This document shows, piece by piece, positions 20,354 through 31,384 of a DNA stretch of 64,000 nt; the stretch's first letter is position 1; each line of letters begins with the position of its first letter. The DNA comes from Nesterenkonia pannonica (GTDB lineage: Bacteria > Actinomycetota > Actinomycetes > Actinomycetales > Micrococcaceae), in the NCBI RefSeq assembly GCF_019575955.1, contig NZ_CP080575.1:1302001-1366000 (forward strand), written 5' to 3'. The notes below the pieces were generated by a model, which did no database searches, was not told where the DNA came from, and saw nothing but the letters and a program-made list of their open reading frames with translations. Position numbers and translations under genes: made by a program.

Positions 20354-20985
20354 GTGACATCTTCCGAGTCGCGATCCTCGCGGCCGCTCGCCAGCCCTCC
20401 TGCCCTGCAGCACACCGTTCCCGAGGATATTCTCGGGGTGATCGTCGGGACGTTCATCGCCGGTCTGGGGCTGTACATTCTCGAGCACACCGGAGGTGTG
20501 ACAGGGGGCACGGCAGGGGTGGCCCTGCTGCTCACCTACGCGACACCGCTGACGCTGGGTCCCATCTTCGTGCTGGTGAACATCCCCTTCTACCTGCTGG
20601 CCTGGTGGCGCAAAGGGTGGAAGTTCACGCTGAAGACCGTGGCGTCGGTCGGCGCTCTGGCGATCTTCACCGAGGTGAATGCGTGGCTGATCCCCTTGGG
20701 CGACATCGACCCGATCTACGGCACAGTGGGCGGGAACTTTCTGCTGGGCGTGGCGCTGATCGTGATCTTCCGCCACGGATCCTCCTCGGCGGCTTCAACA
20801 TTGTGGCGCTGATCGCCCAGGAGCAGTTCGGCCTGCGTGCCTACTACGTGCAGATGTGTCTGGACCTCATGGTGGTCCTCATGGCGTTCGCCGTTCTCGC
20901 TCCTGCCTTCGTCGCGCTCTCAGCCCTCGGAGCCGTGACGCTGAACACTGTGCTGGCCTTCAATCACAGGCCCGGCCGGTACTAA
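20354..20985 (+). CDS. YitT family membrane protein
   Basis: Predicted integral membrane protein of about 210 residues with five to six hydrophobic helices, for example ILGVIVGTFIAGLGLYIL, ALLLTYATPLTLGPIFVLVN, FLLGVALIVIFR and MVVLMAFAVLAPAFVALSAL. GGVTGGTAGVALLL matches the glycine-rich start of the YitT/DUF161 family. A frame change near 20785 splits it (repaired LGGFNIVALIAQEQFGL). The start is GTG 20354. Its role and substrate are unknown. It lies 48 bases after the sarcosine oxidase gene but may have its own promoter. Confidence 0.8.
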
Positions 20986-21055
20986 GCCTGACCGGACCCT
21001 GAGCCGCACCCCAGGGAGCAGGAATCTGCTGGGCGGGCTCTGTGTTGTCGTGCGT

Positions 21056-21974
21056 ATGCGTGCAATGACCTATTCACAGTATGGAGACCCAGACACTCTC
21101 GAGCTCACCGAGGAGCCCTCGCCCAAAGTGGCGCCGGGCGCGGTCCTGATCCGGGTGGAGCGCGCCTCCGTGAACCCGGTGGACTGGAAGCTCATGTCAG
21201 GCGGCCTCGACGGTCTCCTCGACGTGTTCTTCCCCGTCATTCCAGGCTGGGATGTGGCTGGCGTCGTGGAGGAGGTCGGCCCCGACGTGCCCGAGTTCGC
21301 CCCGGGGATCGGGTGGCCGCCTACGCCCGCAAAGACTTCGTCCACGGCGGCACCTACGCCGAGTACGTATCGCTGCGAGCCTCAGATGTTGCGCGACTGC
21401 CCGAGGGCGTGGAGTTCGACGCCGCGGCCGCGGTGCCCCTGGCCGGGCTGACGGCGATGCGCTCGATCGAAGCCCTGGGCCTCACTGACCAGGACACTCT
21501 CCTCATCCATGCGGCCTCAGGCGGTGTGGGCCACTTCGCCGCTCAGCTCGCTGCGGAGACCGGAGCAACGGTCATCGGAACAGCCTCGGAGAAGAACCAC
21601 GGCAAGCTGCGCGATCTCGGCGTCACGCCGGTGGCCTACGGCGAGGGTCTGGTCGACCGCGTGCGCGAGGCGGCTCCCAGCGGCGTCACCGCCGTGGCCG
21701 ACTTCGCCGGGGAGTGATGGAGCAGACCCTGGAGCTGCTCCCAGACGCCCGGCGCCAGGTGTCCGTGACCGACTTCGATGTGCTGGAGCACGGCGGACGC
21801 ATCATCTGGGTGCGCCCCGACGCGCAGCGGCTCGAAGCCCTGCTCGACCGGGTGACCGAGGGGCGGCTCACAGTGGACATCGACACGGTCTTTCCGCTGG
21901 AGCAGGCCGCCGATGCGATGAAGCACAACGCCGCCGGATCCAACGGAAAAGTGATCATCGACACCACGCGATGA
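21056..21974 (+). CDS. Zinc-independent NADPH:quinone reductase-like MDR protein
   Basis: Medium-chain dehydrogenase/reductase. MRAMTYSQYGDPDTLELTEE and VLIRVERASVNPVDWKLMSG form the catalytic domain start; the cofactor motif is LLIHAASGGVGHFAAQLAAE. FPLEQAADAMKHNAAGSNGK closes the C-terminus. No structural zinc cysteine cluster is visible, so it belongs with quinone-reductase-like members. Frame changes near 21305 (GGGGG reduced to GGGG) and 21712 split about 305 residues. GTG 21050 is an alternative start. Substrate is unknown. Confidence 0.82.
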
Positions 21975-21996
21975 GTATCGAAAGTATTTTCGATAC
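21975..21996. promoter_or_regulatory. Perfect AT-rich palindrome upstream of M50B promoter
   Basis: GTATCGAAA, GTAT, TTTCGATAC is a perfect 9-base dyad starting right after the preceding stop. Its centre TCGAAA-N4-TTTCGA resembles the actinobacterial LexA box TCGAAC-N4-GTTCGA except at one base per arm. A -35-like TTGTGA begins 5 bases beyond it. Confidence 0.5.
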
Positions 21997-22001
21997 GCCT
22001 A

Positions 22002-22030
22002 TTGTGAAGCGGTAGAAAGCGTGTTCTAAT
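22002..22030 (+). promoter_or_regulatory. Candidate sigma-70 promoter for the M50B peptidase gene
   Basis: TTGTGA at 22002-22007, a 17-base spacer and TCTAAT at 22025-22030. The element is flanked by a GCCTATT/AATAGGC inverted repeat (21997-22003 with 22028-22034) and follows the palindrome at 21975. The first gene downstream starts at 22144. Confidence 0.45.
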
Positions 22031-22041
22031 AGGCATGCGCG

Positions 22042-22098
22042 ATGGGAAGCGCGGCCCCCGCGAGAGCTCGTCCTCACGGCTCTCACGGGGCCTCCCAT
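22042..22098 (+). promoter_or_regulatory. Long hairpin in the M50B leader
   Basis: ATGGGA at 22042 pairs with TCCCAT at 22093, and an inner GC-rich stem with GAGAGC/GCTCTC closes an 11-base loop. It may terminate the preceding reductase transcript or structure the leader of the peptidase mRNA. A T-run is absent. Confidence 0.4.
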
Positions 22099-22143
22099 GT
22101 CTCGGGGCCATAAGCCCTCGCCCATAGGGCAGAATCGGCGCCT

Positions 22144-22859
22144 ATGCATCCCGTCCTCGACTTCATCGCGGAACGCTGGAGCAGCCAGGCGGACGCCGAT
22201 CCCGCCGTCGTGCTGGCTGTTGCGGTCGCCGTCCTCATCCTTGCGCTGGTGCCTGTCAGCTGGCGTCTCCTGCGGCAGGCCGCCACGATCATCCACGAGA
22301 TGGGCCACGTCTCCGCGGCTCTCGTCAGCCGACGTCGCATCTCAGGCATCCGCCTACATGCGGACACCTCTGGATCCACCTCACCTGGGGCAAGTCCCAG
22401 GGCCCCGGGCTGCTGCTGACGTTCCTGGTTACTATCCCGCACCCGGTCTCCTCGCCGTGGCCCTGGCATGGCTCGCGCTCGCAGGCCACGCCGGCGCGGC
22501 ACTGACTCTCTACCAGGCCGTCGTGCTGCTCGCACTGCTTCTGTCCCGCAACGCAGTAGGCATCCTCTCCTGCCTGGTCTCGGTGCTCGTCACCGGCGCC
22601 ATCTGGTGGCACAACGAGCCCGAGATCGTGCTCTACACCGTGGTCGCCCTCGCAGTGTTCTACGGGATCGCGGGACTCCGGGCGACCTTGGACCTCTGGG
22701 GAAGCCACCTCTCGCGGCGGCGGACGTCATCGGGCAGCGACGCCGCGCAGGCGGCCAGGGCCTGGCGGGGCTTCCCTGCCGAGCTGGGTCTGGCTGATCG
22801 TCTTTCTGCTGATCAGCACCAGCTGTGCCGTCACGGTGGTCTGGCTGCTGATCCTTTAG
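22144..22859 (+). CDS. M50B family membrane metallopeptidase-like protein
   Basis: Membrane protein of about 235 residues with the zinc motif IIHEMGHVSAAL (HExxH) directly after the first helix AVAVAVLILALVPVSWRLL, and GIRLHADTSGST, the conserved block that follows in the Peptidase_M50B family. Further helices are PGLLAVALAWLALAG, LTLYQAVVLLALLLS, VGILSCLVSVLVTGAIWW and the terminal VFLLISTSCAVTVVWLLIL. Frame changes lie near 22385, 22425 and 22780. The family is often annotated as putative site-2-type proteases, but substrates are unknown. It has its own candidate promoter with a palindrome in front. Confidence 0.78.
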
Positions 22860-22871
22860 CTGTGCCCGCGC

Positions 22872-23837
22872 CTATGCGGCCTCAGCTGCGTCGAAATCCT
22901 CCTGGATCAGCGCAGCATTGACCTGGGCCCCGGCCATGGTTCCGGCGCTGATCGCCATGGGTACGTTGCCCATCGGCATGGTCAGATTCCCGCAGCCCAC
23001 ACCCGAGGGTGACTGGTGCGTAAGGTCTCGTCCACGGCGAGGAAGCTGCCCACGATACTGTCCGCACGCGCCAGAGCCAGCCCCTCGAGGAAGTCATCAT
23101 GGGGGACGAGGGCCCCTGCGGTGAAGATGGCGTCCACGGCTGTCGTGCCGCCGCCCTCCAGGCGCACATCCGTGGTGCTGCCGCCCTCACCCCTGACTTC
23201 GGTGACCCTGCGCGGTTCGATCTTCACCCCGCGGGCGCTCAGCCGCAGACGGGCCGCCTCCTCCAGAGGCTCTGCAGCGGCGGAGAAGAACGTCAGATCA
23301 TCGCTCCACTGCCTCAGCAGCTGCGCCTGGTGCATGGCCATGGGGCCGGTGGCGAGCACGCCCAGGCGCCTACCGCGGACCTCCCATCCGTGGCAGTAGG
23401 GGCAGTGCAGGACGCTCCGGCCCCATCGTTCGGCCAGGCCGGGGATCTCAGGCAGGCGGTCCGCCACCCCGGTCGCGGCGACGATCGCACGGGCGAGGAA
23501 CTGCTGGCCATCCTCGAGGACCAGCCGCATCGAATGCGCGTCGGCCTCGGACACCGTGCTCACCGCGTCCTCAAGGATTTCGACGCCGTAGCCCGTCGCC
23601 TCCGCGCGTCCTCGCGCCTGAAGCTCGGTGGGTGGGAGCCCTCGTGGCCGAGCACCGTATGCATGTGTTCGGCGAACCGGTTGCGGGGTGAGCCCGCATC
23701 GATGATCAGAGTGCGCCGCAGGAGCGTCCCAGCGCCAGTGAGGCGGCGAGTCCGGCGGATCCGCCGCCGATGATGACCGCATCCCAGAGCTCTCCGGCTG
23801 CGGCGGACGGTGTGATGGTGGAAGCAGAAGGTGTCAT
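22872..23837 (-). CDS. Thioredoxin reductase-like FAD/NAD(P) oxidoreductase
   Basis: Flavoprotein of about 320 residues. DAVIIGGGSAGLAASLALGR is the FAD site, AGSPRNRFAEHMHTVLGHEG follows, and the redox pair is SVLHCPYCHGWE (CxxC). GRRLGVLATGPMAMHQAQLL is the NAD(P) site and the C-terminus reads GNVPMAISAGTMAGAQVNAA. This arrangement fits the thioredoxin-reductase-like family found beside regulators in actinobacteria rather than the main TrxB. Frame changes near 23725, 23625 and 22985 split it. It is transcribed divergently from an XRE-cupin regulator 28 bases away, which probably controls it. Confidence 0.82.
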
Positions 23838-23865
23838 GTATCCAGCATGAGGTGAGGCCACCTGT

Positions 23866-24476
23866 GTGAAAGAGCGTTTGCAGAATGTGCAAGATCTGCC
23901 GGAGAATGCATGCGTGGAAGAGCTCAAACAGGTGGGGCTGCGCCTGAAGGCCGCACGCACAGCCAAAGGCTGGACATTGAGCGCCTCGCGCGTGCCGCGG
24001 ACATCTCGCCCAGCACGCTCTCCCGCTTGGAGACGGGCAAGCGGCAGGCGAGCCTCGAGCTGCTTCTGCCGCTCACCAAGAAGCTGGGGATCACCGTCGA
24101 CGACCTGCTCGCGTCTCCTGTGCGGGACCCTCGGTGGAGCGAGACGGGTGGGAGGCCGCCTACAGGCGAGTTCTTCCGCTCTCCAAGGAGAGCTCCCGGT
24201 GCAGACGTACAAGATCGTCCTGCGCCCCGCCGCGGCGGTCCCTGCGCACATGCTGCAGACTCACGACGGCTATGAATGGCTCTATGTTCTGCACGGACGG
24301 GTGCGGATCCAGCTGGGGAGAGGGACATCGTCCTCCATAAGGGTGAGGCCGCTGAGTTCGACACCCTCACCCCGCACGCGATGACCGGCATCGGACCCGA
24401 GGACGCCGAGATCATCAGCATCTTCAATGAGGCTTGCGCCAAATTCCACACTCAGGCCCCGAGTGAGCAGGGTTAG
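23866..24476 (+). CDS. XRE-family regulator with C-terminal cupin domain
   Basis: Helix-turn-helix regulator. GLRLKAARTAKGWTLERLAR and ADISPSTLSRLETGKRQASL form the Xre DNA-binding domain after a frame repair near 23975. The C-terminal cupin barrel shows YEWLYVLHGRVRIQLGERDI and GEAAEFDTLTPHAM, likely a small-molecule or metal-binding sensor. Other frame changes lie near 24140, 24180 and 24315. GTG 23866 is the longest start; an internal GTG at 23911 would also give a full helix-turn-helix. It faces the thioredoxin-reductase-like gene, a frequent pairing in Micrococcales. Confidence 0.82.
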
Positions 24477-24485
24477 AGTTGGGAC

Positions 24486-25004
24486 ATGGCTCACGTACTG
24501 ACTGTCAACGGCAAGACTCCCCAGATCGGCGAGGGCGTGTTCCTCGCCCCCACCGCAGCCATCACCGGCGACGTGGTCATGGAGAAGAACTCATCGGCGT
24601 TCTACGGCGTCTCCGCCAGGGGCGACATCGACCGCATCGTGGTCGGCGAAGGCACCAACCTGCAGGACAACGTCGTGCTGCACACCGAGCAGGGCGACCC
24701 CTGCATCCTCGGCAAGGGCATCTCCGTGGGCCACTCAGCCGTCGTCCACGGTGCCCGGGTCGGCGACCGCACCCTCATCGGCATGGGTGCCACGGTTCTC
24801 AACGGCGCAGTGATCGGCGAAGAGTGCCTCATCGTTTATGGGGCAGTCGTCCTCGAAGGCACCGAGGTGCCCCCGCGCTCGCTGGTCGCCGGAGTGCCCG
24901 GCAAAGTGCGCCGCGAGCTGACGGAGGAGGAGATCGAGCACATCCGCGCCAACGGTGAGCGGTACCTCGGCTACAAGGACCTCCACATCGACGCAGTGTC
25001 GTGA
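24486..25004 (+). CDS. Gamma-class carbonic anhydrase family protein
   Basis: Left-handed beta-helix protein of 172 residues with hexapeptide repeats. Zinc-binding positions of the family are seen in NVVLHTEQGDPC and SVGHSAVVHGARVG. QDNVVLH, IGMGATVLNGAVIGEECLI and SLVAGVPGKVRREL are typical of the YrdA/PaaY-type branch. This is one of the few genes in the window with an unbroken frame. Catalysis of carbon dioxide hydration is possible but many members have no measured activity. It may share a transcript with the XRE-cupin gene 9 bases upstream. Confidence 0.88.
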   Translation: MAHVLTVNGKTPQIGEGVFLAPTAAITGDVVMEKNSSAFYGVSARGDIDRIVVGEGTNLQDNVVLHTEQGDPCILGKGISVGHSAVVHGARVGDRTLIGMGATVLNGAVIGEECLIVYGAVVLEGTEVPPRSLVAGVPGKVRRELTEEEIEHIRANGERYLGYKDLHIDAVS

Positions 25005-25034
25005 GCCGTGCTGGAATCAGCCGCCGCGGAGGCG

Positions 25035-25516
25035 ATGAGCACCGTCATCATCGGGATCGTTCTGGTGGTCGGTGCCGCCGGGATCATCCTTCCCGTCATT
25101 CCCGGAAGCCTCGTCATCATCCTGTCGCTGCTGGCCTGGGCCTTTCTGCTCGGCGGCCCGGCGGCCTGGACCGCTGCCGTGGCAGGCATGGTCATCGCGG
25201 CAGTCGGCTGGTCTGCGTCCACCGTGCTGACCGGCCGTGCCCTTCATCGGGAGAGAATCCCGCGGCGGCCGATCCTCATCGCGGTCGGCTGCGCGCTCGT
25301 CGGGGTCTTTCTGCTGCCTCCTCTGGGACTCTTCATCGGTTTCGCCGCCGGGCTCTTCGGGGCAGAGTTCTTCCGCAGAGATCGTGATTGGCAGGCTGCC
25401 GGGCGCGCCAGCCTCGCGGCTCTGCGCGCCATCGGTCTCGGCATCCTCCTGAGTTCGTGCTGGCGGGCCTGGCCGTCTCGGCTTTCCTCATCGGTGCCCT
25501 CGTCCACTTTCTCTGA
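25035..25516 (+). CDS. DUF456 family membrane protein
   Basis: Small membrane protein of about 160 residues. Helices are IIGIVLVVGAAGIILPVIPG, LVIILSLLAWAFLLGGPAAW, AAVAGMVIAAVGWSAS and ILIAVGCALVGVFLLPPLG; the last block reads GLFIGFAAGLFGAEFFR, characteristic of DUF456. A frame change near 25450 is followed by EFVLAGLAVSAFLIGALVHF and a stop at 25514-25516. The function of the family is unknown. It precedes pheS by about 50 bases. Confidence 0.82.
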
Positions 25517-25567
25517 CCGCATAGACTGTCTGCGATCATCCAGCCCTGACCTCACTACGGGAGCAGA

Positions 25568-26642
<1,075 letters not shown>

Positions 26643-26644
26643 AT

Positions 26645-29181
26645 ATGCGCATCCCGCTCTCATGGATTCGTGAGCACACCCAGTTCCCGGAGTCGGGGAC
26701 TGCCGAGGACCTGATGGCCGAGCTGGTCAGGGTCGGGCTCGAGGAGGAGGACGTCCACACCTCGGAGCTGACTGGCCCGATCGTCGTCGGTGAGGTGCTC
26801 GAGAAGACCCCGAGCCGCAGAAGAACGGCAAGACCATCAACTGGTGCAGGGTGCGTGTGGTCCCTGAGGGCAGTCAGCAGACCCTCACAGGCGACGGCAT
26901 CGATCCCAGTGGAGTTCAGGGAGTCGTCTGCGGCGCCCACAACTTCGAGGTCGGCGACAAAGTCGTCGTGACGATGCCCGGCGCCGTGCTGCCCGGTGAT
27001 TTCCGCATCAGTGCGCGTCAGACCTACGGCCACCTGTCGGCAGGCATGATCGCCTCCGTGAAGGAGCTCGGCATGGGTGAGGACCACCACGGCATCCTCG
27101 TGCTCTCGACGCTCGGCCTCGACCCTGAGCCCGGCACCGACGCGATGCGGCTGCTGGGCCTGGACGACTCCGCAGCGGAGATCAACGTGACCCCGATCGC
27201 GGATACGCCTTCAGCATCCGGGGCGTCGCCCGCGAGTATTCGCACGCCACCGGCACAGCCTTCTCGGACCCTGCCGAACAGGTGCAGCTCGAGCCGCCCC
27301 GAGCTGAGGGGCATAAGGTGGTCATCAACGACCTCGCACCGATCTACGGCACCACCGGGTGCAGCGTCTTCAACGCACGCACGGTCACCGGAATCGACGC
27401 TGACGCCCCGACGCCCAGCTGGATGGCCTCTCGCCTGCGCCTGGCGGGCATGCGTCCGATCAGCATCGTCGTCGACGTGTCGAACTACGTCATGCTCGAG
27501 CTCGGGCAGCCCAACCACTGCTACGACGCCTCGACCCTCGACGGTGCCATCACAGTGCGCCGCGCCTTCCCGGGGAGAAGCTCACCACCCTGGACGAGAA
27601 GGAGCGCGAGCTGCACCCCGAGGATCTCCTCATCACCGACGATTCAGGTCCGATCGGCATCGCAGGCGTCATGGGCGGCGCCCGGACGGAGGTGAGCAGC
27701 GCGACGACGAACGTCATCATCGAGGCAGCGCATTTCGACGCGATCACCGTCAGCCGCTCCAAGCGTCGCCACCGGCTGCCGTCCGAGGCGGCTAAGCGCT
27801 TCGAACGCGGGACGGACCCTCAGCTTCCGGCGCTTGCAGCGAAGCGAACGGCTGACCTGCTCGTCGAACTCGCCGGGGAACTGACGCCATGAGGTCACGC
27901 AGGTCGGTGAGCCCCAGGTGCCGCAGGCCATCCGCCTTGATGGGCAGCTGCTTACCAGGCTCGTGGGCGTGGAGTACAGCCGCGAGCAGATCGTGGCGCT
28001 GCTGCAGCAGATCGGCGCCGAGGTCGTCGCCGACGGCGAGGATCACCTCCTGGTGACGCCTCCGACGTGGAGGCCGGACATCACCATCCCTGAGGCGCTC
28101 GTGGAGGAGGTCGCGCGGCTGGCAGGCTATGACCAGATACCGGCGCGCCTTCCCGAAGCGCCCGCCGGGCGAGGTCTCACCCCGGCTCAGCGCCGCCGCC
28201 GCCGAGTGAGCGCGTCGTTGGCCGCCGCCGGATTCACCGAGGTGCTCAGCTACCCTTCTACTCCGAAGAGGCCAACACCCTCTTCGGCCAGGCTCAGGAG
28301 GGTGAGCGTCCAACGCCGATGATCAGGCTGGCGAATCCGATCGCGAGCCAGTACCCGGTGCTTCGATGCCGCATCCTTCCGGGTCTGCTGGACGCCCTGC
28401 GCCGCAACGCCTCCCGCGGGCTTCGCGACCTCGCACTGTACGAGACGGGCTCAGTGTTCCTCGCCAAGGACGAGTTCGGCACCGCGCAGCTTCCTGCGCT
28501 CGGCCGCCACCCCGGTGACGACGTGATCGCCCAGCTCGACGCAGGAATCCCGGACCAGCCGCAGCATCTGGCGGTCGCACTGGCTTACCGTGAGCCTGCC
28601 GCCCAGCCCGGAGAGCAGGGCAGGGCGAGGGACTGGGCCGATGCGGTGGAGGCTGCCCGCAAGGCTGCGGACCTGCTGCACGTGGAGCTCGGCGTGGTCC
28701 AGGGCTCGCACCAGGCGTTCCATCCCGGCCGCACTGCGGAGCTGAAGCTCGCAGAGAGGACCGTCGGATACGCCGGTGAGCTGCATCCGAAGGTGATTGA
28801 GGAGTGGATCTGCCCGCGCGCACCAGCGTGATGGAGCTGAACCTCAGCGCGCTGCTTGAGTCCGCGCCTGAGAAGGTCCTGGCAGGACCGCTGTCCGGCT
28901 ATCCCGCGACGACGCAGGATGTCGCCCTGGTGGTTGAGGCGTCGCTGCCCAGCGCTGACCTTCAGGCGACGCTCCAGGAGGGCGCCGGGGAGCTCCTGGA
29001 GCACATCGAGCTCTTCGACGTCTACGCAGGCACCGGCATTGAGGACGGGCGGAAGTCCATGGCCTACGCCCTGCGCTTCCGCGCACAGGATCGGACGCTC
29101 ACTGCAGATGAGGCCTCCGAGGCTCGTGCGGCTGCGGTGAGCCTTGCGCAGCAGCGTCACGGGGCCGAGCAGCGCAGCTGA
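26645..29181 (+). CDS. pheT: Phenylalanyl-tRNA synthetase beta subunit
   Basis: Beta subunit of about 848 residues. Domains in order: N-terminal region [21 protein letters not shown] tRNA-binding fold with [21 protein letters not shown]3/B4 editing domain with [20 protein letters not shown] and [11 protein letters not shown]5 domain with [16 protein letters not shown]; catalytic-like core; and C-terminal FDX-ACB anticodon domain ([33 protein letters not shown]). Frame changes near 26812, 27200, 27575, 27885, 28252, 28300 and 28805 split it. It is cotranscribed with pheS. Confidence 0.95.
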
Positions 29182-29186
29182 TCGCG

Positions 29187-29248
29187 ATGTCGGGGCTGCC
29201 CTGCCCTGCGAGCACACGCGTGCGGGGCAGTCCGGCAGCGTGTGCCGG
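29187..29248 (+). terminator. GC hairpin after pheT
   Basis: A CTGCC-rich arm beginning near 29201 pairs with the GGGGCAG...CGGCAG arm ending near 29239. It lies between the convergent pheT and quinone reductase genes and may serve both strands. Pairing is imperfect and there is no T-run. Confidence 0.4.
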
Positions 29249-30207
29249 TCAGGGCTTCAGGAGCAGCTTTCCGGCGGTGCGGCGGCTCTCGAGGTCCTCA
29301 TGGGCCTGGCTTAGCGTCAGCCAGGGTGTAGGCCTGCCCGACGTGCAGCGCGAGAGTCCCTTGGCTGATGTGGTGGAAGAGCTCGGTGTATCGCCACGTG
29401 CGCTCCTCGGAATTCTGCAGGTACCAGTTGATCGCGGGGCGAGTGATGTAGAGCCCGCCGCGCCGGTTGAGGTCCTGGAGATCATAGGGAGGCACCTGAC
29501 CGGACGCTCCCCGTAGAGCACGAGGGTGCCTCGGATGGCCAGGGACTCCAGCGAGCCTTCGAACGTGGAGGCCCCGACGCCGTCGTAGACCACGGGCACG
29601 CCCTCGCCATTGGTGATCTGGCGGACCTTTGCGGGAAAGTCTTCGTAGGGGATGACGTGGTCGGCCCCGGCAGCTTCGGCGATCTGCGCCTTCTCCGGCG
29701 TCGAGGTGGTGGTGATGACCCGAGCTCCGCGTGCTTTGAGGAGCTGCGTGAGGATCTGGCCGATGCCGCTTGGCGCTGGCGTGGGTCAGGACGGTCTGTC
29801 CGGGGAGACCCGGTAGGTGGAGCTGATCAGGTAGTGCGCGGTGATGCCCTGAAGCGGCAGCGCCGCTGCCTGCTCGTCGCTGACTCCTCAGGGACGGAAG
29901 CCGTCTTGTCCGCATCCACCAGGAAGTGGGAGGCGTATGTTCCGGGTGGCCGCTTCGCATGTGGTGACGCGGTGGCCGATGTACGACGTGTCCACGCCCT
30001 CGCCGACGGCCAGGACCTCCCCGGCACCCTCCTTGCCGGGGGTGAAGGGTATTCGACGGGGTACACCCCGCTGCGCTGGTAGGTCTCGATGAAGTTCACT
30101 CCGGCTGCTGCGGTGCGCACCAGCAGCTGTCCCCGAGCAGGCTCGGGAGCAGTGACGTCAGCAACCTCGAATACGTCGGGGCCACCGGCCTCACGGGCCC
30201 GGACCAC
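29249..30207 (-). CDS. NADPH:quinone oxidoreductase (MDR family)
   Basis: Quinone reductase of the Qor type. REAGGPDVFEVADV, LVRTAAAGVNFIETYQRSGV and GTYASHFLVDADKTASVPEE form the N-terminal half; GQTVLTHAGAGGIGQILTQL (repaired) is the NADPH site. VVYDGVGASTFEGSLESLAI and the C-terminal ESRRTAGKLLLKP complete it. Frame changes lie near 30050, 29960, 29880, 29775, 29510 and 29313; the last is an extra T giving GCTTAGC on the plus strand. GTG 30207 is used as start; an ATG at 30254 in another frame is possible. It is inserted between pheT and argC on the opposite strand. Confidence 0.82.
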
Positions 30208-30310
30208 AGTGGCGTAGTCAGGGAGGTCCTCGGGGTAGACGGTAGGCCTCGATCATGGGTTCAGAGTACCGAAGACAGGTGACAGGGCGAAGAACAGTCC
30301 CGCTGACGCG

Positions 30311-30348
30311 TATGCATAAATATTGAGTCGGTTGCATATTCGTGCAAC
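30311..30348. promoter_or_regulatory. Tandem ARG-box-like sites upstream of argC
   Basis: TATGCATAAATATTGAGT at 30311-30328 and TTGCATATTCGTGCAA at 30332-30347 are AT-rich imperfect palindromes, unusual in this GC-rich DNA and placed directly before argC. The first matches, in reverse orientation, ACTGAATATTTATG before argG. These resemble ArgR operators, and argR is encoded at the end of this gene group. Confidence 0.65.
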
Positions 30349-30358
30349 GATGGTGCCC

Positions 30359-31384
30359 ATGTTTACAGCTGCTGTCTCCGGCGCCTCCGGCTACGTTTAT
30401 GGTGAGGTGCTCCGCCTGCTCGCCGGGCACCCTGAGGTTGAGGTCGCCACGGTCACTGCCCACTCCAATGCCGGTGAGCGCCTCGGCGCCGTCCAGCCTC
30501 ACCTGCTCACACTGGCCGACAAGATTCTGACTGAGACCACGGCGGAGAGTCTGGCCGGGCACGACGTGGTCTTTCTGGCACTGCCGCACGGCGCATCGGG
30601 TGAGATCGCCGCGCAGCTCGGACCGGACACGGTCGTGATCGATGCGGCTGCCGACCACCGGCTGGAGTCGGCTCAGGCGTGGGAGACGTTCTACGGCTCA
30701 GAGCATCAGGGAACGTGGCCCTACGGCCTGCCCGAGCTGCCCGGCCAGCGTGCCGAGCTGCGGGCGCCAGCCGGATCGCCGTCCCCGGCTGCTACCCCAC
30801 CACAGCCCTGCTCGGCCTGGTGCTTACTTCGCCGATGGCCTGGTGGAGCCGCGCGACGTGGTGATCGTCGCTGCCACAGGCACGTCGGGAGCCGGAAGGT
30901 CGCTGAAGCCGCACCTTCTGGGCTCTGAGGTGATGGGAGGCATGAGCCCCTACGGCGTCGGAGGGGGACACCGCCACACCCCTGAGCTGGAGCAGGGGCT
31001 GAGCTGGGCGGTTTACGAGGCGGTTCAGGTCTCCTTCACTCCCACCCTGGCCCCCATGCCTCGGGGATCCTCGCGACCTCCACCGCGCGGGTCCGGCCGG
31101 GCACCACGGAGCAGTCTCTGCGCGAGGCCTACCGCGCCCACTACGCCGAGGAGCCGTTCGTCCACCTGCTGCCCGAGGGCCAGTGGCCCGCCACCAAGCA
31201 GGTGGTCGGATCCAACCACGTGACCATCCAAGTGGCTCTCGACGAGCACGCAGGCCGAGCGATCATATGCTCGGCCTCGGACAACTTGGTGAAAGGAACG
31301 GTAAGCGGCGCCGTCCAATCGATGAACCTCGCCCTGGGGATCGAAGAGACCCTCGGCCTCAACCTGCTGGGAGTGGCACCGTGA
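30359..31384 (+). CDS. argC: N-acetyl-gamma-glutamyl-phosphate reductase
   Basis: Third step of arginine synthesis, NADPH-dependent. [18 protein letters not shown] is the cofactor motif; [13 protein letters not shown] contains the catalytic cysteine; [39 protein letters not shown] and [20 protein letters not shown] are conserved later blocks. Frame changes lie near 30768, 30825 and 31010-31060. ATG 30359 is preferred over ATG 30350 because the ARG box reaches 30348. The stop overlaps the argJ start (GTGA), so argCJBDF are translationally linked. Confidence 0.93.

Noticed and set aside
30331-30348. GTTGC-N8-GCAAC before argC as a third IclR operator
   Set aside because: Spacing is 8 rather than 7, and the site fits a tandem ARG box beside argC better than the betaine regulator.
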